A program made the position numbers and the translations under genes. From assembly GCA_019009955.1 (NCBI GenBank), contig CM032231.1, forward strand, positions 105,451,001 through 105,515,000: 64,000 nucleotides of DNA, read 5' to 3'. Source of the DNA: Riptortus pedestris (lineage: Eukaryota; Arthropoda; Insecta; Hemiptera; Alydidae). Below are positions 23,454-34,583 of this stretch, piece after piece. Under the pieces are notes generated by a model. That model saw only the letters and a list, made by a program, of their open reading frames with translations. It did no database searches and was not told the origin of the DNA. Each line of letters opens with the position of its first letter. Positions within the stretch are counted from its first letter, which is position 1.

Positions 23454-23739
23454 GATATTTAATTGTAATAAATGCTATCCATGATTATGGTTTGAATAAT
23501 TCAAAAACGGTGAATCAAAAAGTGGAGAGTGATAAATTTGGAACACACTTTCATTTATTCTTCAAAACTAAAATTTCTATTACATTTGTCCCCAAAAGTT
23601 ACCCTTAAGGATTGGCAAATTCGGAAAAACAATACGTCCTGGAGGGAAGTGTAATTGTACGCATTGAAGTCTTGCTTTAAAAATACCATTATTAGTCAGT
23701 CAACAATGATTTCCCGGGCATCCCCGGTTCATGAGCTAG

Positions 23740-23741
<2 letters not shown>

Positions 23742-23816
<75 letters not shown>

Positions 23817-23863
23817 TTTTTGCGATTTGACACGTAATAACGGAGATATTGACAATTTTAAAT
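23742..23863 (+). repeat. (AT)n array followed by a HINE middle fragment
   Basis: (AT)n fills about 23742-23811. Directly after it, GCGATTTGACACGTAATAACGGAGATATT matches the HINE middle. A degraded match to the 3' arm may follow near 24030-24090. Confidence 0.6.
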
Positions 23864-24179
23864 AATTATTATTATTCCGCAGACCGAATAACTCCAGGAA
23901 GTAAGGCGCGGGAGTGGAAAATATTTATTGTCCAGTAAAGGTTTGTTGTAATCGTTGGAATACTGGCTTTGACTGTTCGTACGTGCTCGCGCACATATAA
24001 ATGAAATTTATGGCACCCATTTACTACAGTCGAAGGTGGATGAAAGTTTTTAAATATAGTGTCATGTAGAATTTCCTTAGGAGAAATCATTTATGTATTA
24101 ATCGACCAGTGAAATTGCAAGATCTCTGAATAAATTATTTCGGCCAAATACACTCGTTTCTAAGAGCAGCTTATTTTTG

Positions 24180-24451
24180 AGAGAACACACTGCAAAAAGG
24201 TCGTTGAACTAAGGCTCTCTAGAAGGCAGAGAAGGAGACATTCCGGAATGAGCTGGGTCCCGGGCTTTAGAACTAGCGGGAAAAGTGTAGAATGAGCGGG
24301 AAAATGTTGGATGGGCGGGGAAACGTTGGAAAGCCTTCGTTAATTCTTCTTCTCATCTTTCCTCGCCTTTCCCAGTAATTACAGCGCAGGGCTTCCTTTC
24401 ATCTCTCACCAGGATACTGACTGCCGATTCGCTCACTCTCCACTCTCTCTC
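24180..24451. promoter_or_regulatory. Balanced island with three evenly spaced GCGGGAAA-like sites
   Basis: GCGGGAAA occurs at 24276-24283 and 24296-24303, and GCGGGGAAA at 24315-24323, spaced about 20 bases (two helical turns). GCGGGAAA is the E2F/DP half-consensus. They lie in a non-repetitive, more GC-rich stretch. Regulatory function is inference. Weakly repeated 20-bp units could also explain the spacing. Confidence 0.3.
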
Positions 24452-24458
24452 TCTCTCT

Positions 24459-24547
<89 letters not shown>
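24452..24547. repeat. (CT)n microsatellite
   Basis: Long, nearly pure CT array with a few CCCTCTCC interruptions at its start. Confidence 0.95.
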
Positions 24548-24550
<3 letters not shown>

Positions 24551-24604
24551 TCTTCTGGCCCTCCCCTCCCTCTTAAAATTATAAATTAATTTATATATAT
24601 ATAT

Positions 24605-24932
24605 GAGAAATCAGCTATTGAGGATGTACTCATGATGCGATTTTCAAATATTTCTTGAAATGCTCATCTATCGTACCCAAGAGATAACGAAAATGAGGTC
24701 ATAGTACCCACTTTTATCCTCAAATATTGACCGAAAAACCAATAGGAAAAGAAATTTTGCTATTTGTAATTTTAGGTGACCCCCACTCCTGCCCCGTCTG
24801 TCGGGCTGATTTGTGAATCTAAACTATCCAGGGCGTCTCCCAAGCGCGTACAACAAAATTCATTCAAATCGGTTCAGTCGTTTAGGAGGAGTTCCGTGAC
24901 ATACACATATATTTGTCTGTTAACGCATTAAC
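24605..24932 (-). mobile_element. HINE with a Helitron fragment in its core
   Basis: Positions 24605-24699 are the HINE 3' arm on the minus strand (GAAATCAGCTATTGAGG, AACGAAAATGAGGTC). Positions 24700-24905 match the Helitron family of 19909 (ACCGAAAAACCAATAGG, CCCCCACTCCTGCCCC, AATCGGTTCAGTCGTTTAGG). Positions 24909-24932 return to HINE (TTTGTCTGTTAACGC). The same Helitron-in-HINE arrangement is seen at 19.6-20.7 kb. Confidence 0.6.
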
Positions 24933-25451
24933 AGCTAGGTCGGCAAATGCCGAGGGTCCAAAGCCATAAGGTGGCTCAGGACCTCAAATGAAAAAAAAAA
25001 CTAAATTTAAAAAGGCATTACTTTTATTATTAATTACCCACAAAGGATACTTATTTGCATTTGTAAATGCTACGATGGTATTTTCCACTTTATGCTATTC
25101 TTACAGATTGTTTAAAACTTGGTAATGTTTTTTTAAGGAACTAATGTCTTGAATTATTTTTACAGGTTAATCCATATTTATTACTTTCTGTAATAGCTAC
25201 AATACTACAAATTATATTTTTATGAAGTATATAGGCGCATTTAAAAAACCTGAAACTCATCAGCTACTTATTTTATTAATTTCAATTAAAAATATGATAG
25301 TAAGGGTACTATATATTATGTATGGGTTATTAAATAAACATTTGTTTGTATTATATTTGGTATCAGAAATTCTGCTAGGAGGGGGGGGGGGCACGGCTAG
25401 TTTTGCCGAGGGCCCACAGAGCTGCGCTGGCACTAACGGTCGCAATCATTG
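24933..25451. other. Unrecognised segment bounded by two similar GC-rich motifs
   Basis: GGCAAATGCCGAGGGTCC (24943-24960) and TTTTGCCGAGGGCCCAC (about 25401-25418) are similar and in the same orientation, with AT-rich sequence between. A run of 12 G is at 25380-25391. They may be parts of one repeat family of unknown type. Confidence 0.35.
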
Positions 25452-25642
25452 AGTAATCGTTTATTAATTTGGGATTTTGCCAGAACTGAAGAAGAAGCTG
25501 TTAATTTTCTTCGATCAAAAGGGTTGTTGCCCGCTATTTAACAGTGTCAGTATGATGATTATATTTCACGTAAGATAAACCATTTTGGTCAGCTAACTTG
25601 TAGAATTCATGTGGCAGACGACGGCCGGGGACGACCGCTTCA
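25452..25642 (+). pseudogene. Possible ISXO2/Merlin-like transposase relic
   Basis: One frame reads WDFARTEEEAVNFLRSKGLL, a stop codon (25539-25541), then a stretch with C, H and CR residues and ending near GRGRPL. The pattern (aromatic-acidic start, EEA..FL...G.L, then cysteine-containing residues) resembles the N-terminal part of ISXO2-like/Merlin transposases found in arthropod elements. The frame is short, has an internal stop and lacks the DDE catalytic part, so it is at best a relic. Assignment is from memory of the family pattern. A profile search would decide. Confidence 0.3.
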
Positions 25643-28600
25643 TGCAGCTACGCTGCGACATCGTCCAATTTTGAGCTAACTCTAATTCCTAATTTAATTT
25701 TACCATTCATCTTGTCATTCAAATAAATTTTAAAAGAGTTATTTTAAATAATAAAGTTATTTTTTTAAATTCTGATTTAATAATCGTCTTTAAATGGGTA
25801 GTCTTCCTATAATCGATAAGTACTTTAATTTATTTCCATGCTTTACTGTTAAGGGATGAAATGCTTTATAAATAAGGAGGAACTCTTCGCTCCTTAAAGA
25901 GACAATAGGTAGTAATAATTGAACATTTTTGATAATATTCACTTTGAATATCCTTCAAGCATTAAACAAAGATTATTTTTTCGTAGATTTAATAACTCTT
26001 GGAAGTATGTTAAAGAGTTTTGTTTTCCTGAAATGATACGAATTTCCAGAAATATTTATTTTTGTGGTTGTGTGTTTGGAGGATATATTCTCCATGCTGA
26101 TTAGTTCATCGACAATCTACCAGAGCGCTCCAACGTACGCGGGAGTTTTATAATTTGAGTCGGTCTCATTATATTCGTTACTTATTTTTGAACCTTAACT
26201 TCTCTGGATTCTTCCAGAAAGGATGATGGATTCTGGATAGTGTGCTGAGCATTCACCGCCATTAAAAATCGTGGAATGTAACTTGGATTTTCATTGTAGA
26301 AGCCCTATTAATTGTCAAATTCAAATTATCAAAACTCAAGAAAAATGTAATAATTTAAAAATAATAGGGAGACTAGAATTGATAACAACTACTTTAAAGA
26401 GACTGTAATATTCATTTTCAGCTGGCCAAAGTAATTCAATTTTACATATTAAAACTAGATGGATTTTTCAAAATATCACACTTTCTTCATTTTTATTAGT
26501 TTTTTCGAAAAATTACGTCCAAATAGTTCTTTTTAGTTTTTTATATAACTGATGAGGATCAATAAAAACGTCTTGTCCTCTACTGTATTTAATATAATGC
26601 AGAGTGCACTTTCGGAGTCAGTGCCTGCTGATTATAGCTGTGTAGCCTCCACAACACCCGTCGGGAAACTGGGATAACTGTTCACCCCCGAGAAATTTAC
26701 CTTCTTTTTATAATTGTCTCCTCCATTTCATTTTTTTTTTTTTTCAAAATATACTTCTTTCAGAAAATTTAAATATGAACAACTCAAATTAAATATTTGA
26801 AATCTGCATTTTTGAGTTTTTATAAATTACAGATTTTTCAGCTTTATCGATTTCCATTTTCATTAAATTCAGAAGGATAGCTATTTTTTTCAAAACGATT
26901 TCTATCTGTATTCTAAATTTAATTAAATCATTGTGGTGATATTTACTTAAGACCATTTAAGAGACCTTTTACATATTATGTTTTTCTTAACATTTAATTC
27001 GAGTGGCCCAATAGCAATTAATCATTCTAGTTTAATATGTCTTCGAATGTCAATTAAATTTTATATAACTGTCTTTATTTCAAAAATTAGTTTCATAATT
27101 ACAAAAGCTAGGTTATTGTTTTCCTCAATTTGCTTCTGAAATTTAATATTCCTTTATTTATGGTTAATCATTTCTAGTAATTCAACAATATAGTTTTCGC
27201 CATAACAATAAATATCAAAATTATAATATATATCAAAACTGTAAATGAATTTCCCTTTCGTCATTTAATTCCTCAGGATGGCCAAATTTACGTCAGATTC
27301 ACTGTTTTTTGTGGTTCTTAGCCACAGAGATGAAAAAAACTTTTTTTTTTGCTTGCCTCACTGAAATTAACTTATACGTTTTTAAGTATTTTATAAAATT
27401 AAGGTCTTCTTGGAGAGCTATTTCACATACATTTTTGAATGTTTAGGTTTAATAATACTCGGTATTAAAATCGTTATTGAGCATATTTTTTTTCAGTTTT
27501 TGAGCAGGCTATTTGATTAAATTCCAAGGAGAAATTGAATAACAACATAAGTAAAAAAATAAAACGTAATATATATAATAGCATCCAAAATGTTTTCTTG
27601 CCAAGATGGGATAATATCAATTAAATATCCTTCAATATTGGAATAGTAAATACATTGGAGACTCCCCGCGACTTTAAATAATACTACGTATAGCAACATC
27701 AATTGTAATATCTAGAACCGAAATGCTCTAAGAATCAGAAAAAAATAAAGATTACTTTTAATTAATTTAGGTAAAATAGAAATAGAAATAGAAATAGAAT
27801 TAGGTTAAAGAATGACATAACAACATTCAAGAACTCATCCATATAATAAAATATAGAAAATATGCTATAAGTAAAAACAAAAACATACGGAAATAAAATA
27901 TTTTAGTTCTTAAATTTTATATTTGAGTTTTAATTAAATCGATTCTAAAAAAATAACCCGAAAGTCAGCTGACATAATAAAGACCTGCTCTAGATGACCA
28001 CTTTTGAATGGCCCATAGTAGGAGGTACAATTGTCCTGAGTAAAGCATTGAACGTGGTTTGAAAGAAAACTGTGTGCAATAATTTTATTTTGTCATTGTC
28101 AAGTATCTTTAATGGTATTGAGGTTTTGTTCTTCACGAAAAATTTATTTACCAAAACCTCTTTCTTTTTTGGGCTTATTACAATTATTTGTGATTTTTGA
28201 TGAAGATATGGGGTCTCTGAAGACAAGGAACAACGAACCATTATAAATGAAGAAGTTCTTTGGCAAGTTTTTTGGCTCTGCATACAAAATTGAATTAGTA
28301 TTATCAAAATATATTAATATGAGTGTAAAATGGATGAGAATAGTTTTACGTCAATAGACGAGACTTCATAATTGACGATACGAAGTTGTACTAACGAGGC
28401 TCAGTATAGAACACTCACATTTAACGCACTTATGACAAGAACAGAAAGACCTCTCTGCAGAACATTACATAAACCATTTAACACATACTGACTATCTGTA
28501 GGAACATTGTTTAATATTATTTTGAACAATTTTAAATATTATAAATGTTCTAGTATGTAGGAATAACTTATTTTTCTAAAAATTAAAACCATTTTAAATT

Positions 28601-28676
28601 GTTGGCTTTTTTACCAGTGCTTAATGTTTAATTTTTGTAAATCAAATGAAGGATTATAACCGCCAGTATAAATGAT
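25643..28676. other. Long AT-rich stretch, no recognised gene
   Basis: About 3 kb of AT-rich sequence. An (AAATAG)n array of about four units lies at 27776-27800. The longest ORF (minus strand, 27990-28307, 105 codons) has no motif I recognise. Around 26550 there is AACTGATGAGGATCAATAAAA, a weak echo of Penelope-like 3' ends. Nothing else is seen. Confidence 0.4.
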
Positions 28677-29075
28677 ACTGTTGTCATATCTGTCGGTGGA
28701 GACCGTCGTCACTGGCTGATGATCGAGTACAGATGGCAAAGTCTTTCGATGCGATGGCACCATCTTCAATTTCGTCAAAAGTTTTACTGAGTTAGTTGTC
28801 CGTTAGTCAGTAGGTTTCATACGTCTGTTTCCAGTATTTGGTTGCTTACGTTTCTAGTCCGGGTCTGTGTCGGGTGTTAGCTAGCCTCCAGGTAAATTGT
28901 TTGCGTATAGTAGGTCGTTAACCGAATCCCCATAAAACCTTCTGACTATCGGACAACTAACTCAGTACAACTTTTGGCGGACTTAAAGATGGTGTCCTCG
29001 CATTGAAAGTGCTTGCCAGACGTACTCCATCATCAGCCAGTGATGATAGTCTTCACCGACAGGTATGACAACAGT
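28677..29075. mobile_element. Fold-back element with 144-bp inverted arms
   Basis: Left arm 28677-28820 and right arm 28932-29075 are imperfect reverse complements, beginning ACTGTTGTCATA and ending TATGACAACAGT. The 111-bp centre is not shared. Each arm, read inward, contains CTGGCTGATGAT and then GGCA...CTTTC.ATGCGA, similar to the 3' motif of Penelope-like elements. No clear target-site duplication was found. Confidence 0.7.
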
Positions 29076-29219
29076 TTATTTGTTGTCTTTATTACTTGTT
29101 TTTATTGTTTATTTATTGTGTTTGTTGGTTCAGTTTTTGACATTTTTCTATAATTTTGTTTTTATTTTGCATAGTTAAACTTTGAGTCAAATCACCTAGC
29201 TACGGGTGTTCCTGTATAA

Positions 29220-29720
29220 ATAAATAAAATAAAAGTTTTACTTCGTTGTATCTCATTTAATGAAAAACATTATTTTCGTTGCTCACCCACGTAAATTGTC
29301 TCAGTATGTTAGCTCGCACCATCGTTGAATTCCTGTGTCTCTGCCACCTGAATCTTTCCCTGTGGTCAGCTGCTAGGTTTCTTAAATTCCGAATCTTTTT
29401 CCAGGGTATCCGACTGCCTTTGCTAGTCCAGCCTCATTGACTTACTCATTTTCTTTGCGTACATGTACTCTTTTATGGAAACTTACTACTAACTCAGCTA
29501 TGGCCCTCCGATCCAAATGTCAAGCTGTATAATTACAAAACTGGGTAGTTACTGAGGTTTTGCAGATATGGCTGCCTAATCCTGCACAGTCTCCCAGACA
29601 TAGTGTAATTAATATCTCAGGACTTTCAGTCTTTTTCCATTATTTTAACGTCAACCAACCATCGGAGTATGTTCTTCTCAACAGCACAGATCATGTTAGC
29701 AAAACAATTCACCAATTAAT
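29220..29720 (-). pseudogene. Decayed LINE, C-terminal end of reverse transcriptase ORF
   Basis: On the minus strand 29433-29257 is open and reads GWTSKGSRIPWKKIRNLRN, then LAADHRERFRWQRHRNS, ending at a TAA (29257-29259). The order G-R/T-P-like residues, W..I, A.D...R..W is that of the extreme C-terminus of many apurinic-endonuclease LINE proteins (consensus GRP..RW.DDI...A.DR..W). Upstream, to about 29720, faint similarity to the preceding region persists with many stops. A short 3' part with TTTTATTTTATTTATTTAT follows. No element boundaries are defined. Confidence 0.42.
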
Positions 29721-30158
29721 GCCTTCTCTCTAGCTGTGTTTGTCTTTTGACCTCCTGTGTAACCTTCGGGGACGGGGTTTTCTTGTTATTCTTGGTGACT
29801 GACGGCCGATTTCTGCATTTCTACCTTCCACTTTCAAGGGAAACTGGATCCTTGTCCGTTTAAACAAATCTCTGGGGGTATTCAAGGATTCTTCGGATGG
29901 TCATCTCATCAATTCAAACCAAATCACCCCTAGAGGAGAACAGCAATCTCTACACATAATTCTGAAGGTTGAATGATGATATTGGTGCTGTAAGAAAAAC
30001 CTCCCTCGGTTCGGTTCCCAGGGGTGAGAGAGAATGTGTAAGAGAAGGCCCACCCCACCTTGCCCGTCGCTAAGGAAAGTAGAAGAAGCGCAATTAAACA
30101 TAAAACGCAGACCCCCCCCCCACCCCCACCACGTCTCTCCTCACCCAGTGGAAAAGAG

Positions 30159-30160
<2 letters not shown>
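29721..30160. other. No recognised gene
   Basis: Moderately balanced sequence. A C-rich run at 30111-30128 precedes the CT microsatellite. ORFs on both strands overlap the simple repeat and are not supported. Confidence 0.4.

Positions 30161-30218
<58 letters not shown>
30161..30218. repeat. (CT)n microsatellite
   Basis: Pure CT array. A second, degenerate CT-rich tract with (CA)n lies at about 30350-30415. All ORFs encoding SLSLSL or RERERE runs here come from this repeat. Confidence 0.95.
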
Positions 30219-30224
<6 letters not shown>

Positions 30225-30419
30225 TCGTCTCTCTCCAGCCTCCTCCTTCCTACAATAATATTGACTGTGCGGCCCCCTCACCCTTTTTAAAATTCCGGTC
30301 CGCCGTCTTATTCTGGCGGTAGGTGGGGAGTTTTTAATCAATCACTCTTTTCTCTCGCTCTCCCTCCCTCTCTCTCTCACACACACTCATTCACTCTTTC
30401 TCTTTCTCTCTCAGCTCCG

Positions 30420-30918
30420 ATAAGCAACCTCACTGAAAAAAAAGAGAGAATAAACTAAAATCTCAACTTGAAATCCTTAAATCCTGAGTTACACTCGTTT
30501 GACTCGAGTAGAGCAATGTCTATTGAAAGTAGTTTACCAACTTACTAAGTTATAACTCTTTTACTTTGTAGACATAACAGAGTTACTTTTTTACCTGTTC
30601 TCGCACGTACCTAACATTTTAAAAATTAATTTTTAGCATTAGACAAGAAATCTAACTATGGCGTAATGTATTATAGTTAACCATTATAAATTACGTTTGG
30701 AGAAATGAACTTCACCTACATAAATCGGTTTTCATAATAACTTACCCATGACCCAGAAAATTAATGTGAATTACTAGCTGAGAGCAGCCAATTTATTAAT
30801 GACTTTCTTTAAATATTCATCATACATTATTTGTTAATATAAAAGGCAATTGTTGTGTGTGTGTAAAAACTCATTTATTCGTGCGAGTCTGTGTGTAGCA
30901 TAGTTTATCATATGACTG
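30420..30918. other. No recognised gene
   Basis: AT-rich, unique by eye. A short (GT)n lies near 30852. Confidence 0.4.
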
Positions 30919-30928
30919 CATTTAAATG

Positions 30929-31143
30929 ATTATTATTATTATTTATTAACTTCACTTTTTGCTGTCATGTTAACTGGCACGAGTCATCTACAGAATGCCA
31001 CTCTTTTCTTAACAGGGTAGGGCTAAAGATTATATCTAATAAGTCACTAAATAAATTTCTATCTGTCCAGACGGAAATCGAGCTCGCCACTCTGTTTATC
31101 ATGTGAGATTAAGGCAACACTTCATGGCTAACCTGAGCCCCTA
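30929..31143 (-). mobile_element. Diverged tRNA-like SINE with TSD
   Basis: Flanked by CATTTAAATG (30919-30928) and CATCTAAATG (31144-31153), one mismatch. The minus strand retains GGGGCTCAGGTTAGCCATG and the body order of the family, with several deletions. It faces the younger SINE at 31278. Confidence 0.8.
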
Positions 31144-31277
31144 CATCTAAATGTATTTATATACGTTTTCATTATGTGACAGTAAATATAATAAACACCG
31201 CATTAGTAAAACGTAAGATAATTCAGTATACCTCCTTATATTTTCTTCTTTACTGTTTTTTTTATTGTTTTAATAAA

Positions 31278-31511
31278 GGGGGCTCAGGTTAGCCAGACGA
31301 GTTAAAGCGGTGACCTCCTTCTCACATGGTAAACCTAGAGTGGCGAGTACGATTCTCGCCTGGGTAAAGGAAATTATTTAGTGACGAAATTCATTAAATA
31401 ACGTCCTAAAATCCCACCCTGGCTAGAAAAGGGTGGTAACCTATAGATAACCCGTCCCAATTAGCCTAAGTTGCAAAACGTGGATGTTAATAAATAAATA
31501 ATAATAATAAT
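31278..31511 (+). mobile_element. tRNA-like SINE, full-length, 11-bp TSD
   Basis: Flanked by GTTTTAATAAA at 31267-31277 and 31512-31522. Layout: head GGGGGCTCAGGTTAGCCAG, box-B-like GCGAGTACGATTCTCGCC, body AAATTCATTAAATAACGTCC and CCCACCCTGGCTAGAAAAGG, end GCAAAACGTGGATGTTAATA and an (ATAAT)n tail. The head resembles a tRNA with a long variable arm (Leu/Ser type). Confidence 0.92.
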
Positions 31512-31522
31512 GTTTTAATAAA

Positions 31523-33165
31523 AAGTTTTTTGTAAATTTACTAATACTTTGAATATTGTTGATCAGGTGTTTTGTAGTTCAAATGTTTGTTAGATCATAA
31601 GTTTTTTAGAAGATGTGTTATTGCAGGATTAAGCTTGCATGAGAATAAGGTGGTTAATAAAAGAGTTTGTGGTTAAATAGTAGAGTGTTTAAGCTAATAA
31701 AAATAAGGTTTTAAGATGAATCTCATTGTAGGAGTATCTTCAATTAGTAAATATGTTCGGGAAATTACTATTGAAATTTAGGAACAGCTGCTATGAAATT
31801 CTCATATTGATCGTGAACCTTCTTCTTCTTCTACAATGTTAAACAACAACTCCTTGGGACCATCGAAGATCCGTTATTTTAAATCCCCTAATCTGAGACC
31901 CGCGGAATACCGTTGAAAGGGAAAAGCTGCTGCTCGTTGGAAAGTGCAAACTGCCATAAATCCAAAATGGCCGTGTTTCATCTTGTGAAGAACTGCTATT
32001 TCACATTCTCGGCACCCACTGCCCCCATGGCTGGCATATCACGACCTCCACTCATCAACCTTGCTCATCCTCGTCCCGATCTTGCCCGAATGTAGGAAAC
32101 CCGATGATTTACACAGTTCGCTGCTCAAGTCCAGGGCAGGCCCCGTGATTTACGGCTGTTATGGAGTATCATTTATCCCAGGCCAACGATAAAAATTTAT
32201 AGCGGGGCTCATGTGTTATTATCCCGATGTAAATGTGTCAGCTGCTCGCTATCGGTTCTCTGGTCTTAATCAAGGCGTTCTAATGATAGGAACGGCGCCT
32301 TAATAACTCCCAACGTTGATTGCAAAGACTGTCTAAAAAATCATGAAACGGTCCCGTACCTGCCGGATTGAGTAAGTTTAATGGGTTTTATGATATTGCA
32401 TGAACAGGAAGGATACGTGAGGCTTTAACTCATAAAGTCAATCATTCATATACTTGGAATGCTAATAATTCACAATTCATGTTTTCAGAACTGTGAGAAA
32501 CGGTAGTTGATGTAATTATTTTCATAACGTCCCCCGACATAGAAAAGGCTGGTAACCTGATCATATCCCGCCCAATTAACAGTAGTAGCATAAAATAGCC
32601 CCGATTAAAAAATATAAACAAATGCAACTAAGATGAATCGTAACCTATGATTCTACAAATAATGTGAAATTCAATAGTGATTCACGAAAAGAGGAGTAGT
32701 TTAACAATTCATTAAATATATAATTTTCTTCTTTCCCATATAAATTATAGAAAGTATCAAAATCCTACTCTAAAAAAAAGGTAAAAAGAGCAATTATGAA
32801 GCAATCAAACATCAAAGAAAGAAGATCTCTAGAAGAGATTCCCTAAAAAGAGAAATCCTTAAAAAAAAATAAAATAAAAGTTCATCAGTTACGTTGAGAA
32901 TATATCTCAATAAGTCTTCCTGAATAAAATAGAATAAACGATATCTTATTCAGTTTTGAATCTATTTAGTTTTTATTTTATGTTCCGTTTCTTTCAACTC
33001 CTCTCCAAGACTGCTGAAAGAAAGATGAATCAAATTTTTTCTCTTAATCTGCCATGAAGATTATTGGCAAAGCATTATTAAAAAATTCAGTTTGTTCACC
33101 ATTTGATTGGAATTAAATATTTTTTTGGCGCACATATTTATATGGACCTGATGCACCTTGATAAG
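31523..33165. other. No recognised gene; balanced island and a SINE fragment
   Basis: Positions 31850-32340 are non-repetitive and balanced, with motifs such as GCCATAAATCC, TGTTATGGAGTATCATTTAT and ATAAAAATTTATAGC that resemble Caudal/Hox-type sites. The region is a candidate regulatory element by composition only. Positions 32531-32580 hold a small SINE body fragment (AGAAAAGGCTGGTAACCTG, CCCGCCCAATTAA). The 60-codon ORF at 31913 has no recognised motif. Confidence 0.4.
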
Positions 33166-33553
33166 ACTGGTTTACTGTAGTGAAATATCCATTTTTGAGG
33201 TGCTAGATGCTGAAGGAATCCGGTATCTCAGGTAAGAAAATGAAGGCCTCGTTCCTTCACAGTTATTTATTCCATGCAACAGAGCGCTTTCAGGGCATAC
33301 ATTCCATCATCAGTGCCCCCTTCAAGACGATGTTAATGGAACCAAAGATTCCCTGTAACTTCTGAAGTCACGAGGAATCCTTGGTTCCTCTAGGTTCCTT
33401 GTAAAGAGGGCACTGCTGATGGAATGTATGCCCTGAAGGCGCTCTGTCCCATAGAATAAATAACTGTGAAGGAATGAGACCTTCGTTTTCTTACCTGAGA
33501 TCTTCAACATCTAGCACCTCAAAATGGATATTTTACTTCAGTGTAAAATCAGT
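33166..33553. mobile_element. 388-bp palindrome of two Penelope-like 3' ends
   Basis: The two halves, meeting near 33363 at ACTTCTGAAGT, are imperfect reverse complements. Reading outward from the centre, each half has a CTGATGATGGAATGTATG-type motif (CTGCTGATGG in the right half), GAAAGCGCTCTG or GAAGGCGCTCTG, AATAAATAACTGTGAAGGAA and CTTACCTGAGAT. This is the CTGATGA...GAA...AATAAA layout of Penelope-like 3' ends, in inverted, centre-fused arrangement. No coding sequence is present. Confidence 0.7.
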
Positions 33554-33940
33554 ATATTTACCAGTGTATTTTACTTCAGTTTTTAACTGAGATAAAGTAA
33601 AACATGTTTTTTTTTTCTAATATAATGAAATTACTTATAATTAAGACAGTTTAAGATAATTTGAACACAGGTCCCACTTATGTTTACCAATGAAACGTTA
33701 ATGTTTTAGATAAAATATATACAAACATTGGGAGAGAATAAAACTCGTTTTAAACAAAGCTTCAGGAATTATTGTTATACTACGTTCATATCAATTAGGG
33801 GGGATTGTTAGTAAATACTATTTAGTAGTTGGCGATTAAACTACAATAAAATAGAGAATATATTATACAAAATAGCTTTTTGAAATTGAATATTATGTAA
33901 AAAACCTAAAGCATATTAAAATATTGGTAATAGTAAAAAG
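33554..33940. other. No recognised gene
   Basis: AT-rich, with nothing recognised. Confidence 0.4.
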
Positions 33941-34583
33941 TCCGTCACGCAGGGGCCGCGTAAACTAAGCAGATTTGCTTCGTGAAGTTTAGTAATAGAT
34001 AAGTCTACATACTGGTAACACAACACCACCATGAATAAATACAAACGGAAATAAGAAATGTTTCATCCAATTTCAATAAACTGCCGACAGGAAGCATTAG
34101 AAATGTAAACAAATGGGTCTGCCTGCCTCACACCGGAAAGAAAATCAATTACTGAAATATATCAAAATATAAGATTAATTTTATTGAGAAATATTTACTA
34201 TATCTAGTACTGTAATTAAGACGGGGGGGCGGCCGCCCACCAGGACATATTTGCATGTATCTCGTATAATAAAGGTCTCTTGAATACAATTTTTGGTATT
34301 TAAACATCGAATAATGTGATTTATTATGTAACAGAGTATTGTTTATGTAACATGAGTAGAAGTGGCGGTTTGCTGAAGGCTGAAAACTGAAAAATGCAGA
34401 TATTTCTGTTAATATTCCAGATAGTGAATAAATGTATATGACAATAACTATAGTTAATTTTATTTGCAATAAGATTGGTTCTATACAATTTTTCGATCCG
34501 ACATATGGTAACGGAGATATTTCGAATTTTCGAAAATACTCCCCTCTAAACCCCCCCCCTCCCCCTGGCCCGATTTCAGCCGT
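33941..34583 (+). mobile_element. HINE copy Q, long-5' variant, 3' truncated
   Basis: Starts TCCGTCACGCAGGGGCCGCG. The extended 5' region (CACCACCATGAATAAATAC, GGAAGCATTAGAAATGTAAAC) is shared with copies K2 and V. It continues through AAGATTGGTTCTATACAATT and the C-tract to CCCGATTTCAGCCGT, then stops. The (AT)n core and 3' end are missing. Confidence 0.85.

Noticed and set aside
24452..24547. CRISPR-like or satellite array
   Set aside because: Simple dinucleotide repeat with no spacers. No CRISPR array, operon, ribosome-binding site or other prokaryotic organisation exists in the window.
27990..28307. 105-codon minus-strand ORF
   Set aside because: Reads as ordinary residues but matches no family I know, and has no promoter, splice or poly(A) context that I can see. 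Left uncalled.
31278..31350. tRNA gene at SINE heads
   Set aside because: The heads have a box-B-like sequence but no complete cloverleaf and are followed by the common SINE body and tail with target-site duplications.
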